Shown here one piece after another: positions 22,679 to 33,924 of a DNA stretch of 64,000 nt. The translations under genes and the position numbers were made by a program. The notes under the pieces were generated by a model that ran no database searches, was not told the origin of the DNA, and was given only the letters and a program-made list of their open reading frames with translations. This DNA comes from Proteles cristata cristata. Lineage: Eukaryota; Chordata; Mammalia; Carnivora; Hyaenidae. The stretch spans positions 372,001 through 436,000 of the forward strand of contig JAESUZ010004520.1 of NCBI GenBank assembly GCA_017311185.1, written 5' to 3'. Position 1 is the stretch's first letter; each line of letters starts with the position of its first letter.

Positions 22679-22908
22679 AGGGCACCTGGGTGACTCAGTG
22701 GGTTAAGCATCCGACTTCAGCTCAGGTCATGATCTCACAGTTCATGAGTTCAAGCCCCACGTCAGGCTCTGTGCTGACAGCCAGCTCAAGAGCCTGGAGC
22801 CTACTTCAGATTCTGTGTCTCCCTCTCTCTCTGACCCTCCCCTGCTCACGCTGTCTCTCTCTCACTCTCAGAAATAAATAAAACATTTTTTAAAAATTTA
22901 AAAAAAAA
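22679..22908 (+). mobile_element. CAN SINE, young-type tail
   Basis: Head GGCACCTGGGTGACTCAGTG, GCTCAGGTCATGATCTCACA, GACAGCCAGCTCAAGAGCC linker, CTCACGCTGTCTCTCTCTCA and GAAATAAATAAAACATTTTT tail. Its target-site duplication is unclear. Confidence 0.94.
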
Positions 22909-23189
22909 GAAACCGAAGAAAAAGTACATGGGCCTTGAAAGTACACATGAGAAGAATCATATTTTTCAGGTAAAACATGGGGGAAATTAATAGGAATTTA
23001 TTAGTGAAAGTAGTAAGTAGAAAAGACAGTTCTACACAGTGAGAGAATTGAGTTGAAGATCCTGAAATGTGAAGGATCATTTCACATTAGAAAATTCTAC
23101 TTTAAGTCTGATGCTGCTAGACTACGGAGATAGAGTGAGATTCTCACAAACAGAAAGCTGGAAAAAAAACAGGGCATTTGGGGCATTTT

Positions 23190-23350
23190 TTGTTTACTCC
23201 AATTTTAATCTAAAATGAATAAGAAACAATTATAATCAGGGGCATAATCAGACTTAAAAATGTATCACTCAAGCTGCAGTATTAATAATGAATTTGATGG
23301 AGAATCAAAGGAGGATAAGTAGAAGTCTACTGAAGTAGTGAAGCGAGAAT
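23190..23350 (-). repeat. Possible L2 fragment (reverse)
   Basis: Resembles reverse L2 'ggagtgacatgatcagatttgcattttagaaagatcactctggctgcagt': AGGGGCATAATCAGACTTAA, AAATGTATCACTCAAGCTGC, AGTAGAAGTCTACTGAAGTA. Confidence 0.55.
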
Positions 23351-23574
23351 TAGCAGAATATCGAAATAGAATATAGCAAAGAATAGCACGTTGGAAAGTC
23401 ATAGATAAAACATGTTTGATTTCATTCATATTTGAAATATAGACACAAAATTATAATGATAAAGCTTATGGAAATGATAATCCATAGAATCTAATCTGGA
23501 AAATAAAGGTAAATTGAGAAAAGGATGTAAATTGAAACAAATAAGGAAAGGATAAAAGAAAGTGGAGTTTTCAA

Positions 23575-23705
23575 TAATTTGCAGATAATTTATATAATTA
23601 TCACCACAACCCAGTAAGTAAGTACTGGTATTATCTTGAATATACAGAAGAGGGAAATGAAGAGCAGAGAAATTAAAGCACATGTTTGATCTTGTAAATT
23701 TGAGG
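23575..23705 (-). repeat. MIR SINE fragment (reverse)
   Basis: ATTATCACCACAACCCAGTA, AGTAAGTACTGGTATTATCT, GAATATACAGAAGAGGGAAA, TGAAGAGCAGAGAAATTAAA follow the reverse MIR order. Confidence 0.7.
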
Positions 23706-23709
23706 TATG

Positions 23710-24578
23710 ATATAAATCACATAAAGCACACAAAGAAGAAGGGAGAAGGAAGCCAGATTGAACATCACATCTTTCCTGGACAGGTGATATGGGCAGCACA
23801 CATCTATGCTCCTCATAAACCTCAATGGGATAGTCTTGGAGTAATTTTACTTTTTCCTCTTCTCAATTCTAGTAACTTCCTTTTACTCTCATTCCATTTC
23901 ACTACAATGCCTTTTTTGATTTCTTATTTCATACCTACCATGAACTTTAAAAATTCTCTTACAGATCAAAGCAGTAGCATGTTTCTTTTGTTTTCTAAAC
24001 TAAATCATCTTCCAAAGTGGCCTCTTCATGCTTTGGTTTTTTCTGACATATCATATTCCTCTTCCATTTTTGAATAGATTCCATATTGTGGCTTTTCTTT
24101 CAGATCATCTCTAACTAAAGACTATTTTGTCGGTATGTGGCTGATACTTCCATGAGGTAGCATTTGTGCAGATTATGAAGTATATGGTGCTTCATAACTT
24201 ATGTGGTGAGTGAGTCCTGTGTTTGGTCTTGCCATTTTAAAAGAGCAGTATAAAAGAATTTTTCCTGATCCCAGTAGGCTGGTTTACTTTAGGGGTTCTT
24301 GCCAAATATCTTGAACTATAAAATGGCTTTTGTTTCAATGTCATTTAATGTTTAAGTGTACTAGGGACAACATTAGGATAATAAACAATCAGTCTGAGAA
24401 TACACTCTCCACAGCTACCAGCCTTCGTTTCTCAACTCTTCTGCCTCAGGATATCTTTTCTTGTAGTAGAAAAGAGGTACCTCCCTTTCAGTACTCACAC
24501 CTGCTCAAGTGCTCCTTTTCATGTTTACCCTTTCTCTGATACAATGGCAAGAGTAAACCCTTTCAAGAGGATAGGCAA
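23710..24578. other. Non-coding stretch, nothing assigned
   Basis: Holds a 131-codon open frame (23682-24077) without any family resemblance. No repeat recognised. Confidence 0.5.
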
Positions 24579-24748
24579 GGGGCTCCTGGGTGGCTGAGTA
24601 GTGGGGCATCAGATTCTTGATTTTGGCTCAGGTCATGACCTCAAGGCTTTGACAGGATGTGGGCTCTCAAGCCTCACATGTGCTGATAGTGCAGAGCCTG
24701 CTTGGGAATCTCTCTTTCCCTCTCTCTCTGTCCCTCCTCTGCTCAGGA

Positions 24749-24783
<35 letters not shown>

Positions 24784-24812
24784 AATAAATAAATAATCAC
24801 CAAAAAAAAAAA
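24579..24812 (+). mobile_element. Older CAN SINE subtype
   Basis: Head GGGGCTCCTGGGTGGCTGAG, AGATTCTTGATTTTGGCTCA, GTGCTGATAGTGCAGAGCCT linker, expanded (CT)n and AAAAATAAATAAATAATCAC tail. The TTCTTGATTTTGGCTCA head is the older subtype. Confidence 0.93.
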
Positions 24813-25185
24813 AGAGTTAAGATCATTGCAAACATTTGAGTTAAACAGACTTTATGCCATAGATTTCTGATTATATTCCTTTATTCAGTCTACTTTGGTT
24901 AGCATTTATAAAGATTGTTGTAAGAATTTTCTTTTCTATCTTTTCAGCCTGCCTCAGCAAGCTTCCATTTCTCTCTCTCTTATACTGAACTCTCAATTCA
25001 AACAAAAAACAAAACAAAGCAAAACAAAACAAAAAACCCCAAAACATTCACTAAAACAAAAATTGAGGGACCACTAGGCCTTCATTTCAGCCCTTTTACT
25101 TGCTATTTAACTTCATCACAATTTAAAACATTTGCACTTTAAAAGGTACTATTATTTACTTTTCCCTGAAAGTACTGTTTCAATC
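24813..25185. other. Non-coding, with an (AACAAA)-rich run
   Basis: A low-complexity AACAAAACAAAGCAAAACAA run lies at about 25000-25035. Otherwise nothing recognised. Confidence 0.55.
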
Positions 25186-25189
25186 TTTG

Positions 25190-25550
25190 TACTTCTGTTT
25201 ATATTAATCCCTTAGACTGTGCAGTCCTTCCTGCTTGTCATGACTGTAAAATCCTTTTTGCTAATTAATATTCAGATCAAATGCCTTTTTCTCTAAGAAC
25301 ACTCTTCTGATTTCCCAATGTAGAATTAAATAATTCTCTTCTTTCCTCCCACATGCTTAAAATCATTCTTTAGCACTGCAATTAGTATAGTACTGATTAT
25401 ATCCTGCTGCATCTTATAGTTATCTTTAAGTTACAATCTGGTGGCCAACAAGCGTGTGATCCCCTTGAGGACAGAGATCGTGTCCCTTTTTATTTTAATT
25501 TACCACAACATTAAGCATATTGGTTTGTTCATTGGTTAAATAATGATTCT
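25190..25550 (+). repeat. L2 LINE 3' end fragment
   Basis: Sense L2 order: TTCAGATCAAATGCCTTTTT, TCTAAGAACACTCTTCTGAT, TTTAGCACTGCAATTAGTAT, GATCCCCTTGAGGACAGAGA, TCGTGTCCC, TTGGTTAAATAATG. Confidence 0.75.
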
Positions 25551-25914
25551 CTTAATAGATAGCAAACAAATAAATCAATATAGTGAATACTTCTCTCTTA
25601 CTTAATAAAAGAGTCAATGTAAAAAGTCGGTTTCATAGATATAACTGGAAATGGTGTCAATCTCCATGTGTGAAAACATTGCAAACCAATCAAAATTTAG
25701 ATTATTAAAAAAAAAAGATGCTAAATAAGTAGATTAAACTAGACTGAAAATAGATTGAATAGGTTAAAATTATTTCCTGGTCCTCTGTAACTGAAAGCTT
25801 AATTTAGGACCCCTATTTCTTGGAATCACCTTCAATAGTTATTTTACAAAATGAACTGAACCTTGACGCTGTATAACATAGTTATCCTTGTACAAGTGGA
25901 TCTTTTACTTTTTT

Positions 25915-26113
25915 TAAACAAAAAATTTAATGTTTCATTTATTTGTGAGAGAAAGATAGACAGTGTGAAGAGGAGGGTCAGAGAGAGAGGACCTCTGAGC
26001 TAGCTGTCAGCACAGAGCCCGATGCGGGGCTGGCTCGAACCCATAAACCGTGAGATCATGACCTGAGCCAAAGTAGGATGCTTAACTGACTGAGCCACCT
26101 AGGCGCCCTAAGG
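25915..26113 (-). mobile_element. CAN SINE with diverged target-site duplication
   Basis: Reverse copy: AAATTTAATGTTTCATTTAT, GACAGTGTGAAGAGGAGGGT, a deletion in the linker (GAGGACCTCTGAGCTAGCTG), head ending GCCACCTAGGCGCCC. GGATCTTTTACTTTTT and GGATTTTTACTTTTT flank it. Confidence 0.94.
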
Positions 26114-26379
26114 GGATTTTTACTTTTTATGAAAAGAATATTAAGAACAAGTCATGCATTATGAGGAATTATGGATCACAAAGGTAAATAGATTCACTTT
26201 TTATTTGAATAGCCAACTAGGATCTATAAAATGTCCACTAGCTAAATTATAATAAAGTAAGCTAATTCTAAGAACTCATCCTAAATAAACCATTTAAGAT
26301 GCAGACAAAGATTTGTGTGTAAGATTGTTCCTTGAAATACCACTAATGGCAAAAAGTGGAAATAATAAGCTAAATACCT

Positions 26380-26805
26380 GCTTTGCACCTACAATTTACT
26401 TTCCTTCCTGATGCTGCTTGGACTTGGGATACTGACCTGTAAGGACTATATCAAAAGACTCCCTGTAACCTCTCACTTCAGATTAGGTTCAGCCTGTGAG
26501 AACCCTTGGGAGGAGATAGAAAAGATGAGAGGTGTCATTGTATTTATTTTGCTGATTCCTTCCCCACAAGATCTCCTTAGCTAAGTGTATCTCTCTACAG
26601 AAAGGCACTGTTGTTCTTGAAGTGTCCCACACCAGAGCTCCCTTTTTTCCCCAAGTTTTACTCATCTCTTCTCATCTAGCCTCAGTTCCAGATTTATTGC
26701 TTGTAATTTCCTTATGCTCTTTCCTTTGTATTAAAACATTCCTCAAGTTGTTCTTAATTGTTTACCATCTGTTTCCTATAGAGACTCTGACTAATACAAA
26801 ATGTG
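26380..26805 (+). repeat. Old interspersed repeat, family uncertain
   Basis: GTTCAGCCTGTGAGAACCCT, TGGGAGGAGATAGAAAAGAT, TTAAAACATTCCTCAAGTTG, CCATCTGTTTCCTATAGAGA and CTCTGACTAATACAAA match, in this order, a common mammalian repeat ending '...ccatctgtttcctgc.gggaccctgactgataca'. I do not recall its family name. Confidence 0.5.
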
Positions 26806-27029
26806 AAAACTCAGAGTCAGGTCATGCTTTCCTGTGTTCCCTTTCTCCTATCTCTCTGACCATAGAGACATGTGTCAAGTGGATTCTCCAGCAAATCAGA
26901 CCCCTGACTGGCTACATTGGGAGGAGGAGTCCCTCCTTGTCCTGTTAGGCATATGGCCTACACTAAAATCCACCTTTTATAAGCCACTGATATTTGCAAT
27001 GTTTCTCACGATTGTATAAAATAGTCAAA

Positions 27030-27190
27030 CTTATTGTGACTAATAAATGTTCAGCTGTCAGGCAATATTCTAAGTGTTGTGAAGAAAATAAAAAACAAAG
27101 TCCCTGCCCTCAGGGAGTTTATATTTGTCTATGTGAGAAGGATAACTAAAAAATAGAGAATATGCTATCAATTTTGGAGTAAGAAGTATT
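27030..27190 (-). repeat. L2 LINE 3' end fragment (reverse)
   Basis: TAATAAATGTTCAGCTGTCA, GGCAATATTCTAAGTGTTGT, CAAAGTCCCTGCCCTCAGGG, AGTTTATATTTGTCTATGTG follow reverse L2. The 'ccctgccctcagggagtt' core is very clear. Confidence 0.7.
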
Positions 27191-27234
27191 GTGATTAAAA
27201 AAGGGGGTACCAGTAGTTTGCATGGTTTACTATT

Positions 27235-27656
27235 TGTATTAGTTTCCTAGGGATACTATACAAAGTACCATACACTTAGTTGCCGGAACAACAGAAATAT
27301 ATATTCTCACAGTTCTCGAGGCTCTTAGTTCAAAATTAAAGTGTAGGCAACACACTGCCCCTTCTGACCTGACTCGGAGAATTCTTTCTTGCCGCCTACT
27401 AGTTTCTGGTGGCAGCCATTGTCCATGGCATTTCTTGGCTTACAGCTGCATTATTCCAATTTCCGCTTCTGATGTCACATGGCATTCTCCCTATGCTTCT
27501 ATATCCTCTTCTTATAAGGAGACCACTCTGCTCCCATATGACCTCATCTTAGTCACATCTGTAATGACCTTATTTCTAAACAAGTTTACGTTCTGCCGTC
27601 CTGGGAGTTAATACTTCAACATATTTTCGGGGGCAGACACAGTTTGACCCATAACA
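27235..27656 (-). mobile_element. Complete MLT1 solo LTR (ERVL-MaLR), reverse
   Basis: Reverse complement of an MLT1 LTR: ATTAGTTTCCTAGGGATACT, CTCACAGTTCTCGAGGCTCT, TAGTTTCTGGTGGCAGCCAT, TTTCTTGGCTTACAGCTGCA, TGTCACATGGCATTCTCCCT, TCTTATAAGGAGACCAC, AACACATTTTCGG-like end, TTTGACCCATAACA. Read on the minus strand it begins TG and ends CA, is 422 bp, and is bounded by the 5-bp duplication CTATT at 27230-27234 and 27657-27661. It is a solo LTR with no internal region. Confidence 0.88.
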
Positions 27657-27912
27657 CTATTAGGGTCAGTATCTCTAAATGCAGTAATGTAAAAGTAGCT
27701 ATCAAAACAAATATTCAAATGAAGCACATCCTACATTTGACATATAATTATAAAATAATTTATAATTTCTAAAGATCTCATTGTTATCATATATTCACAG
27801 CAAACTGCTGTTCTTCACGTTCTCTATAGATACATATTTTTTTGTTACAACCACAATGTCTTCACCCAACTTTTATATAGAGACAAGTGTATCAGAACTT
27901 TTATCAACACCT

Positions 27913-28121
27913 TATTTAAAAAAATTTGATGTTTATTTGATTTTGAGAGAGGGAGTATGAGCTGGGGAGGGGCAGAGAGAGAGAGCAAGACACAGAGTCT
28001 GAAGTAGGCTCTAGGCCTCAAGCTGTCAGTACAGAGCCCAACATCAGGCTCAAACTCATGAACTGATATCATGACCTGAGCCAGAGTCAGATGCTTAACC
28101 AACTGTGCCATCCAAGCACCC
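27913..28121 (-). mobile_element. CAN SINE with target-site duplication (reverse)
   Basis: TTGATGTTTATTTGATTTTG tail side, GAGTATGAGCTGGGGAGGGG, head ending TGCCATCCAAGCACCC. TTATCAACACCT at 27901-27912 and TTATTAACACCT at 28122-28133 differ by one base. Confidence 0.95.
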
Positions 28122-28133
28122 TTATTAACACCT

Positions 28134-28615
28134 AATTTTTTAACAAGTTGAGAACATAGTAAACAATTCAACTTACCCTAATGAATGTTTTGTTTTTATT
28201 TCTTTGGACTGAGTGTCCCTGTGATTGACAGGATGAAATGTTTAACTATGAAAAGATCCATATTTCTTATTGTGACGTTCATCATTGGGTAATTTTCCTT
28301 ATATTGTATCAATTGTGTTTTGCTTCCAAACAAAAAAAAATCCACTGAATATTATAGCATATAAATGTTAATATATTCTTAATAATTAATAATTTCCTAT
28401 TATTTTAACATTATATCTTCTGAATAATAAAAGCATATTTAATTGATAACTTTACCTATCAGAAAAGAGCCATACTAAATTAGAGGTTATTAAAAATGTA
28501 CCCTGAAAAAAAATAATGCAGAAGGAAAAATTAGGAAATTAACATATTTTAAAAAACTAAATTGCATATCACCATGACAATACGCTTGGCTTAGAGCATG
28601 GTTTTTTGTTTGTTT
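28134..28615. other. AT-rich stretch, nothing assigned
   Basis: No ORF, repeat family or RNA gene recognised. Confidence 0.5.
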
Positions 28616-28629
28616 GCTTGTTTTTATTA

Positions 28630-29390
28630 ATTAGTGGATTTTATTTATTAGAGCAGCTATAGTTTACCAAAACTGAACAGAAAGTATAGAGTATTATTTC
28701 TATATTTATTTCCCATTATTAACATCTCACATTGGTGTGGTACATTCATTATAACTGATGAACCACATTGACACACTGTTATTAGCCAAAGTGTATAGTT
28801 CAGAGTTCTTTCTTAATATAGTATAGTCCAAGGGTTTTGCGAAATGTGTCATGTTATGTATCCACCATAGAGTATCACACATAATAGTTTCTTTGCCCTG
28901 AAAATCCCCTGTGCCCTTACCTGTTCATCCCCCCACACTCTATACCCTGGCAGCTCTTTTTGCTTTTTTTTTTTTTTTTTACACTATCTCTAGATTATTT
29001 GATCTTTCCAGGTCATATAGTTTGAATCATACTATATGAAAACTTTTCAGATGCTTCTTTCACTAAGCAATACACATTCAAGATTCCTCCATGCCTTATC
29101 ATGACTGGACAGCTTATTTCTGTTTAATTCCTAAATGATATCACACTATATAGATGTACCTTAATTTAGCTGTTGTTTGTCCATTTACCTTTTGAAGGAC
29201 AGCTTGGTTGCTTACAGGTTTTAACAATTGTGAATCAAGCTGAAATAAGCATTTGTGTGCAAGTTTTTAGATGCATGTGTGGTACAGTACACTTTTTCTT
29301 TGTTCTAAAATGTTACCATATAAATAAATATGAAGCAAGCCTTGTGTTGCTGACTTTGGTTTCTAATCCTTAAACCAACCAGTTGTTATA
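28630..29390 (-). mobile_element. Old L1 3' UTR (L1M type), reverse
   Basis: Reverse L1M 3' region: ATTATTAACATCTCACATTG, GTGTGGTACATTCATTATAA, CTGATGAACCACATTGACAC, CAGAGTTCTTTCTTAATATA, GGTTTTGCGAAATGTGTCAT, CCTATACCCTGGCAG-like segment. It continues into TGTTTGTCCATTTACCTTTT, GAAGGACAGCTTGGTTGCTT, AATTGTGAATCAAGCTGAAA. A poly-T run interrupts it at about 28969-28980. Confidence 0.75.
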
Positions 29391-29473
29391 AATTTTGAAG
29401 AGAGATTTTTGACTGTCAATTTTGTAAAATAATATACTGTCCTGGCCTTGACATAATAATGCACTAGATTTCA

Positions 29474-29648
29474 GGGCACCTGGGTGGCTCAGTCGGTTAA
29501 GTGTCCAGCTTCAACTCAGGTCATGATCTTATAGCTCATGGGTTTGAGGCCTGCATCAGGCTCTGTGCTGACAGTTCAGAGCCTGGAGCCTGCTTCAGAT
29601 TCTGTATCTCCCTCTCTCTCTGTCCCTCCCCACCTCATGCTCTCTCTC

Positions 29649-29683
<35 letters not shown>

Positions 29684-29707
29684 AATAAACATCAAAAAAA
29701 TTTTTTT
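29474..29707 (+). mobile_element. CAN SINE with target-site duplication
   Basis: Head GGGCACCTGGGTGGCTCAGT, ACTCAGGTCATGATCTTATA, GCTGACAGTTCAGAGCCTGG, expanded (CT)n and AAAAATAAACATCAAAAAAA tail. TAATAATGCACTAGATT and TAATAATGGACTAGATT flank it, with one mismatch. Confidence 0.96.
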
Positions 29708-29724
29708 TAATAATGGACTAGATT

Positions 29725-30135
29725 CACTTTCCATTCTTAATATGTTCAAGAAATTAGTCAGCATCCATATTCTTAGACCAACATCTAGATTACAAGAAGG
29801 AAAAGGAGAACAAACACTTCCTGAATATATGCATTATATCAGAAATGATGCAAAGCATTACAGTTCTATAATCTCTTTATTAAGGTAGGGAACATAATGG
29901 AGTAATACTAGTTGGTTCATATTCTTAAAGGAGCAATCTATATTCAGACTCATTTACTTACTGAAAAACTGTTGTACCAAAAGAAACAAACAAAAACACT
30001 TTAGTAATTCAAATAACTCTTAATTACATACTAACTCTAAGCCACATGAGTCATTTTACAGATTGCTTTTTCTTTAATGTATCAAATCATATACAAACCA
30101 TTGTTTGCTGATGATCATTTATTTTGTTTTATATT
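29725..30135. other. No recognisable feature
   Basis: AT-rich sequence between a SINE and an L1M fragment. Confidence 0.5.
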
Positions 30136-30139
30136 CTAT

Positions 30140-31475
30140 TTTATTTCTAGTAAAATATTAGCTGGTTGCTTGGGATATCAGAAGATGAAGAAAGAGAACA
30201 CAGAAGAAATATTTGAAGTAATAATGGCTAAAATTTTCCCAAAATTAAAAACATACACCAAATACAAATCTAAGGAGCTCAGAAAATGTCCAGGAGAATA
30301 AAAGCCAGGTCTTACACTTAGGCGTGTCATACTCAAACTGCAGAAAAGCAAAGACAGAGACATTTTGAAAGGAACCAAAAGTAACCAAAAACACTTTTTC
30401 TATAGAGGAATAAGTATGACAGTAGATTTCTCATCATAAATCATGGAAGCAGGGAGAGTGGGGTGTCATACTTAAAGTATTTAAAGTAAAGAAAAAAAGT
30501 CCATATCTAGATTTCTATATTCAGTGAAATTATCCTTCAGTAGTAAGGAATAGAGACCTCAGACAAATGAAAACTGAGAAGCTTCATGGCCAGGAAACCT
30601 GCCGTAAGAAATGTTTAAAAAAAAAAAAAGTTCTTCAGGGTGAAGAAAAATTATACAGGTCAGAAAAAAGATCTGTAAATAGAAAGGAAGACTATCAAAA
30701 AAAAAACAATAAATGAAAGTAGAATAAAATATTTTCTTATACTTAATTGATCTAAGAGATAAGATTTTGCTTAAAGTAATAATAATAATGTATTGGCTGA
30801 TTACAGCATGTGAATAAATGTAAAAAATGTCAACAATATCATAAAGAATAGGAAGAAGGAACTGGGAATACTATGCCATATGGAACTGACACTATCACTG
30901 AATGCATTAATTGTGTTAATTAATTTACTTCTTAAATTTTTTAAATTTTATTAATTTTGAGAGGAGAGAGAGTGAACAGGGGAGGGGCAGAGAAAGAAAG
31001 AGAGAGAGAATCCCGAGCAGGCTTTGAGCTGTCCGAGCAGAGCCCAATGCTGAGCTTGACCTCATAAACTGTGAGATTGTCACCTGAGATGAAACCGAGT
31101 CAGATGCTTAATGGACTGAGCCATCCAGGTGCCCCATGTTATTTATTTGAAATGTTATTTGAAGGTGGACTGAGCTTAGTTAAAAATGTATATTATAAAC
31201 TCTAGGGCAACCACTAAAAATTTCTGTTAAGTACATTAGCATTCTAATGGAAGAGATATAGTGGAATAATGTAAAATGTCAAAACCAAAGAAGGCAGAAA
31301 AAAAGACAGGAAAGGGCAAAAAACAAGTGATATTAATAGAGAACAGCTATAAACATTGTAGATGTCAATCTAAATATATCAGTGATCATTTTACATGTAT
31401 GTGGTCTAAATATACCAATTGGAAGACAGATATTGTCAGCACAAATGAAAATATAAGACCCAACACCTAGTTGAC
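30140..31475 (+). mobile_element. Old L1M fragment spanning the end of ORF1 to the start of ORF2
   Basis: Sense L1M landmarks run in order: AAGCAAAGACAGAGACATTT, CTATAGAGGAATAAGTATGA, CAGTAGATTTCTCATCATAA, ATCATGGAAGCAGGGAGAGT, CAGTGAAATTATCCTTCAGT, ATGAAAACTGAGAAGCTTCA, AGTTCTTCAGGGTGAAGAAA, AACTCTAGGGCAACCACTAA, AAATATACCAATTGGAAGAC. These are the L1M intergenic and 5' ORF2 segments. A SINE at 30936-31135 splits it. All frames are broken, and the rest of ORF2 is missing. Confidence 0.75.
30936..31135 (-). mobile_element. CAN SINE inside L1M (reverse)
   Basis: TTTTTAAATTTTATTAATTT tail side, GAGAGTGAACAGGGGAGGGG, head TGCTTAATGGACTGAGCCAT ending CCAGGTGCCCC. The head carries extra bases (GAGATGAAACCGAGTCAG), as in the older subtype. 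Confidence 0.92.
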
Positions 31476-31655
31476 AGCTTTCCCTTTATTTATGTTATAA
31501 ACCTGGACATCATTCCAAATCTAATTCATAAACTTAAAATAAAATCTCATGTTGATGAATGTACTTTGTCTCATATAGTTCAGTGATATTTATATAAACA
31601 TCCCAAGGTAACACACTAGTAACTGAAATTTCTTCACATTTAAAAGTCCAGCATA

Positions 31656-31868
31656 GGGATGCCTAGATGGCTCAGTTGGTTGAGTGTCCGACTTTGGCTC
31701 AGGTCAGATCTCACAGTTTGTAGGTTTGAGCCCTGCATTAGGCTCTATGCTAATCGCTAGTTCAGAGCCTGGAGCCTACTTCGGATTCTGTATCTCCCTC
31801 CCTCTCTGACCCTCCCCTGCTCACACTCTCTCTCTCTCTCAGAAATAAATAAAACATTATAAATAAAT
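31656..31868 (+). mobile_element. CAN SINE with 13-bp target-site duplication
   Basis: Head GGGATGCCTAGATGGCTCAG, GACTTTGGCTCAGGTCAGAT, AGTTCAGAGCCTGGAGCCTA, AGAAATAAATAAAACATTAT tail. AAAGTCCAGCATA is exact at 31643-31655 and 31869-31881. Confidence 0.96.
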
Positions 31869-31881
31869 AAAGTCCAGCATA

Positions 31882-32800
31882 TATATGACACTATAGTCTT
31901 TCTTGTGGTTACCTGCCCAGGGATAACTTTGAACAGCCTCTTCCCTACTGAAATTCCATGACATTCATAGATCAAGAACTTATATAGAAGTGAAACTCAA
32001 GTTTATCCCCTCAATGTTTTACATATCCAATTTTTATTTACTATTCTATATCAAATTCTAGAGAAAATGTTTTCTTTTAAACTATTATAAATAAAAGCCA
32101 AATATCCATAGTAACCACATATATACTAATGACACTGGAATCTTAAAGGACCCACATAGCTGACTGAGAATGAAGAGTCAAAAGTTTATGCCAGATATAG
32201 AAAATCCATTCCTTCTATTGAATTTCTTGGTCATACAATAATCTGAATTTCAGTCAACTTGTAATTAGAATCATAGGATGGATGATTATTTAGTGGCAAA
32301 TATTAAAACTAGTTTTCTAATTTTCTAATTTTTACAGTGATTTAAACAGGAAGAAACATCATTTACATGAAATATTTTTCTACATATGAAAACAAATTTT
32401 GCTTGTGAAGTCTGTACTGTTTTGCACTTTGCTAAATATTTTACCCACGTAACAAACGTAGACTAAAATCCATATTTTGATTGGTCTACTGTCTTCATAG
32501 ATTCTAAACATTGAGTTAGGATTCAGGAAAAAACATAAAGCATTTAGTGAATTTGAATGTTGTATTCTAAATAAGACTATGCTGATTTGATCTTGCCCTT
32601 CGCTGTTCTAATGCTTTAGAGTAGCAAATTAAAGTTTCCATTGCTATAAAGGTTAACTAATTATTACCAAAAAAATCTATTATTTTCCTTAATGATTGCA
32701 ACAGCCTTTAATTATCATTACAAAAAAACAAGTTATTTCCCACAAGTGAAAATATTATGTATCTTAAGAGTTGTTTATTTGGACTTTTTTTCTTAATACA
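31882..32800. other. No recognisable feature
   Basis: AT-rich unique-looking sequence. Confidence 0.5.
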
Positions 32801-32814
32801 AGTATTTATAGCAT

Positions 32815-32965
32815 AATTTCACTGTAACATCTGCTTTTGCTGCATCGCATAGGTTTTGGAATGTTGTATTTTCTTTTTCTCTTTTGTTTTGAGACCTATT
32901 TTGATTTGCCATTTGATTTCTTATTTCACCTCTTACTTGTGCAGCGCTGTGTTGTTTAATAGTTA
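32815..32965 (-). mobile_element. L1 ORF2 fragment (reverse)
   Basis: CTTTTGCTGCATCGCATAGG, TTTTGGAATGTTGTATTTTC, TGAGACCTATTTTGATTTGC, CATTTGATTTCTTATTTCAC match the reverse complement of L1 ORF2. Confidence 0.7.
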
Positions 32966-32994
32966 TACATTAAATATTTAATATGTACATTGCT

Positions 32995-33345
32995 AACAAA
33001 AGAGGCTTACACACACGCTGGAATATTACTCAACCATAAAAAGATTTGCCATTTATAACAACATTGATGGATCTGGAGGACATAATGCTAAATGAAATAA
33101 GTCATATCATATGATTTCACACATTTGAGGCAGTAAGAAACAAAACAAAGAAAAAGGAGACAGAGAAACAGACTTAAATACAGAGAACAAACTGATGGTA
33201 AGCAGGGAAGAGGTGAGTGGAGGGATAGTTGAAATAGGTGAAGGGGATTAAGGATCCACTTATCTTTATGGGTACTGAATAATGCATAGAATTGTTGAAT
33301 CAGTATATTGTACAATGGAAACTAATATAACACTGTATATTAATT
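32995..33345 (+). mobile_element. L1 3' end, 5'-truncated
   Basis: Sense L1 3' end: CTGGAATATTACTCAACCAT, GATGGATCTGGAGGACATAA, TGCTAAATGAAATAAGTCAT, GGTGAAGGGGATTAAGGATC, GAATTGTTGAATCAGTATAT, TTGTACAATGGAAACTAATA, TAACACTGTATATTAATT. A (CA)n tract takes the place of the tail. Confidence 0.9.
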
Positions 33346-33350
33346 TAAAA

Positions 33351-33411
33351 CACACACGCACACACACACACACACACACACGCACGCGCACACACACACA
33401 CACACACACAT
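33351..33411. repeat. (CA)n microsatellite at an L1 tail
   Basis: CA dinucleotides with CG interruptions (CGCACGCGCA), directly following the L1 3' end. Confidence 0.97.
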
Positions 33412-33639
33412 AAAGGTATTTTCCAGTAACATTAAGCATATGTCAATTTGGATAATTTATAGATCAGGATTCTAATAAGTGGTAAGTGAAAAATTACTGA
33501 TTTCAGTCCATTGCATGCTTGAATCTATACAATAAGTACAGTTCTGCACCTTTTAATGGCTTCCAACTAAGAATGGTTAGGGAACAAAACTGCTACATAT
33601 ATGTAGGAAACAATACATGAACAATACTAAATTATCCAA

Positions 33640-33920
33640 CTATTTTATTCATCGAATAACATTTTTTGAGCAACAGCTGTGTTAGGTGCTGCAGGAATGA
33701 AGGAATGAATGAAACAAGTGTGCATTTTACTCTTGGGGGAAGTATAATGAAAAAACAGAAACCAAAAAAAAAAAAATCAGAGCAAAATCAAATAAAGCAT
33801 GAAGTATATATATGCAAAAAATATGAAAAACATTTATTTGGGGAAGTGATAAATCTTTATGATGAGATTGTATTTAATTTTGGCTTAGGTTGAAAGAAAT
33901 GCATTTAACTCTAAAGGTAT
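33640..33920 (-). repeat. L2 LINE 3' end fragment (reverse)
   Basis: TTTATTCATCGAATAACATT, GAGCAACAGCTGTGTTAGGT, GCTGCAGGAATGAAGGAATG, GATGAGATTGTATTTAATTT, GGCTTAGGTTGAAAGAAATG. Follows reverse L2 with an A-rich insertion. Confidence 0.55.
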
Positions 33921-33924
33921 GAAA

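Noticed and set aside
23682..24077. 131-codon open frame on the plus strand
   Set aside because: It starts in a MIR relic and shows no domain, signal peptide or composition that would support a gene.
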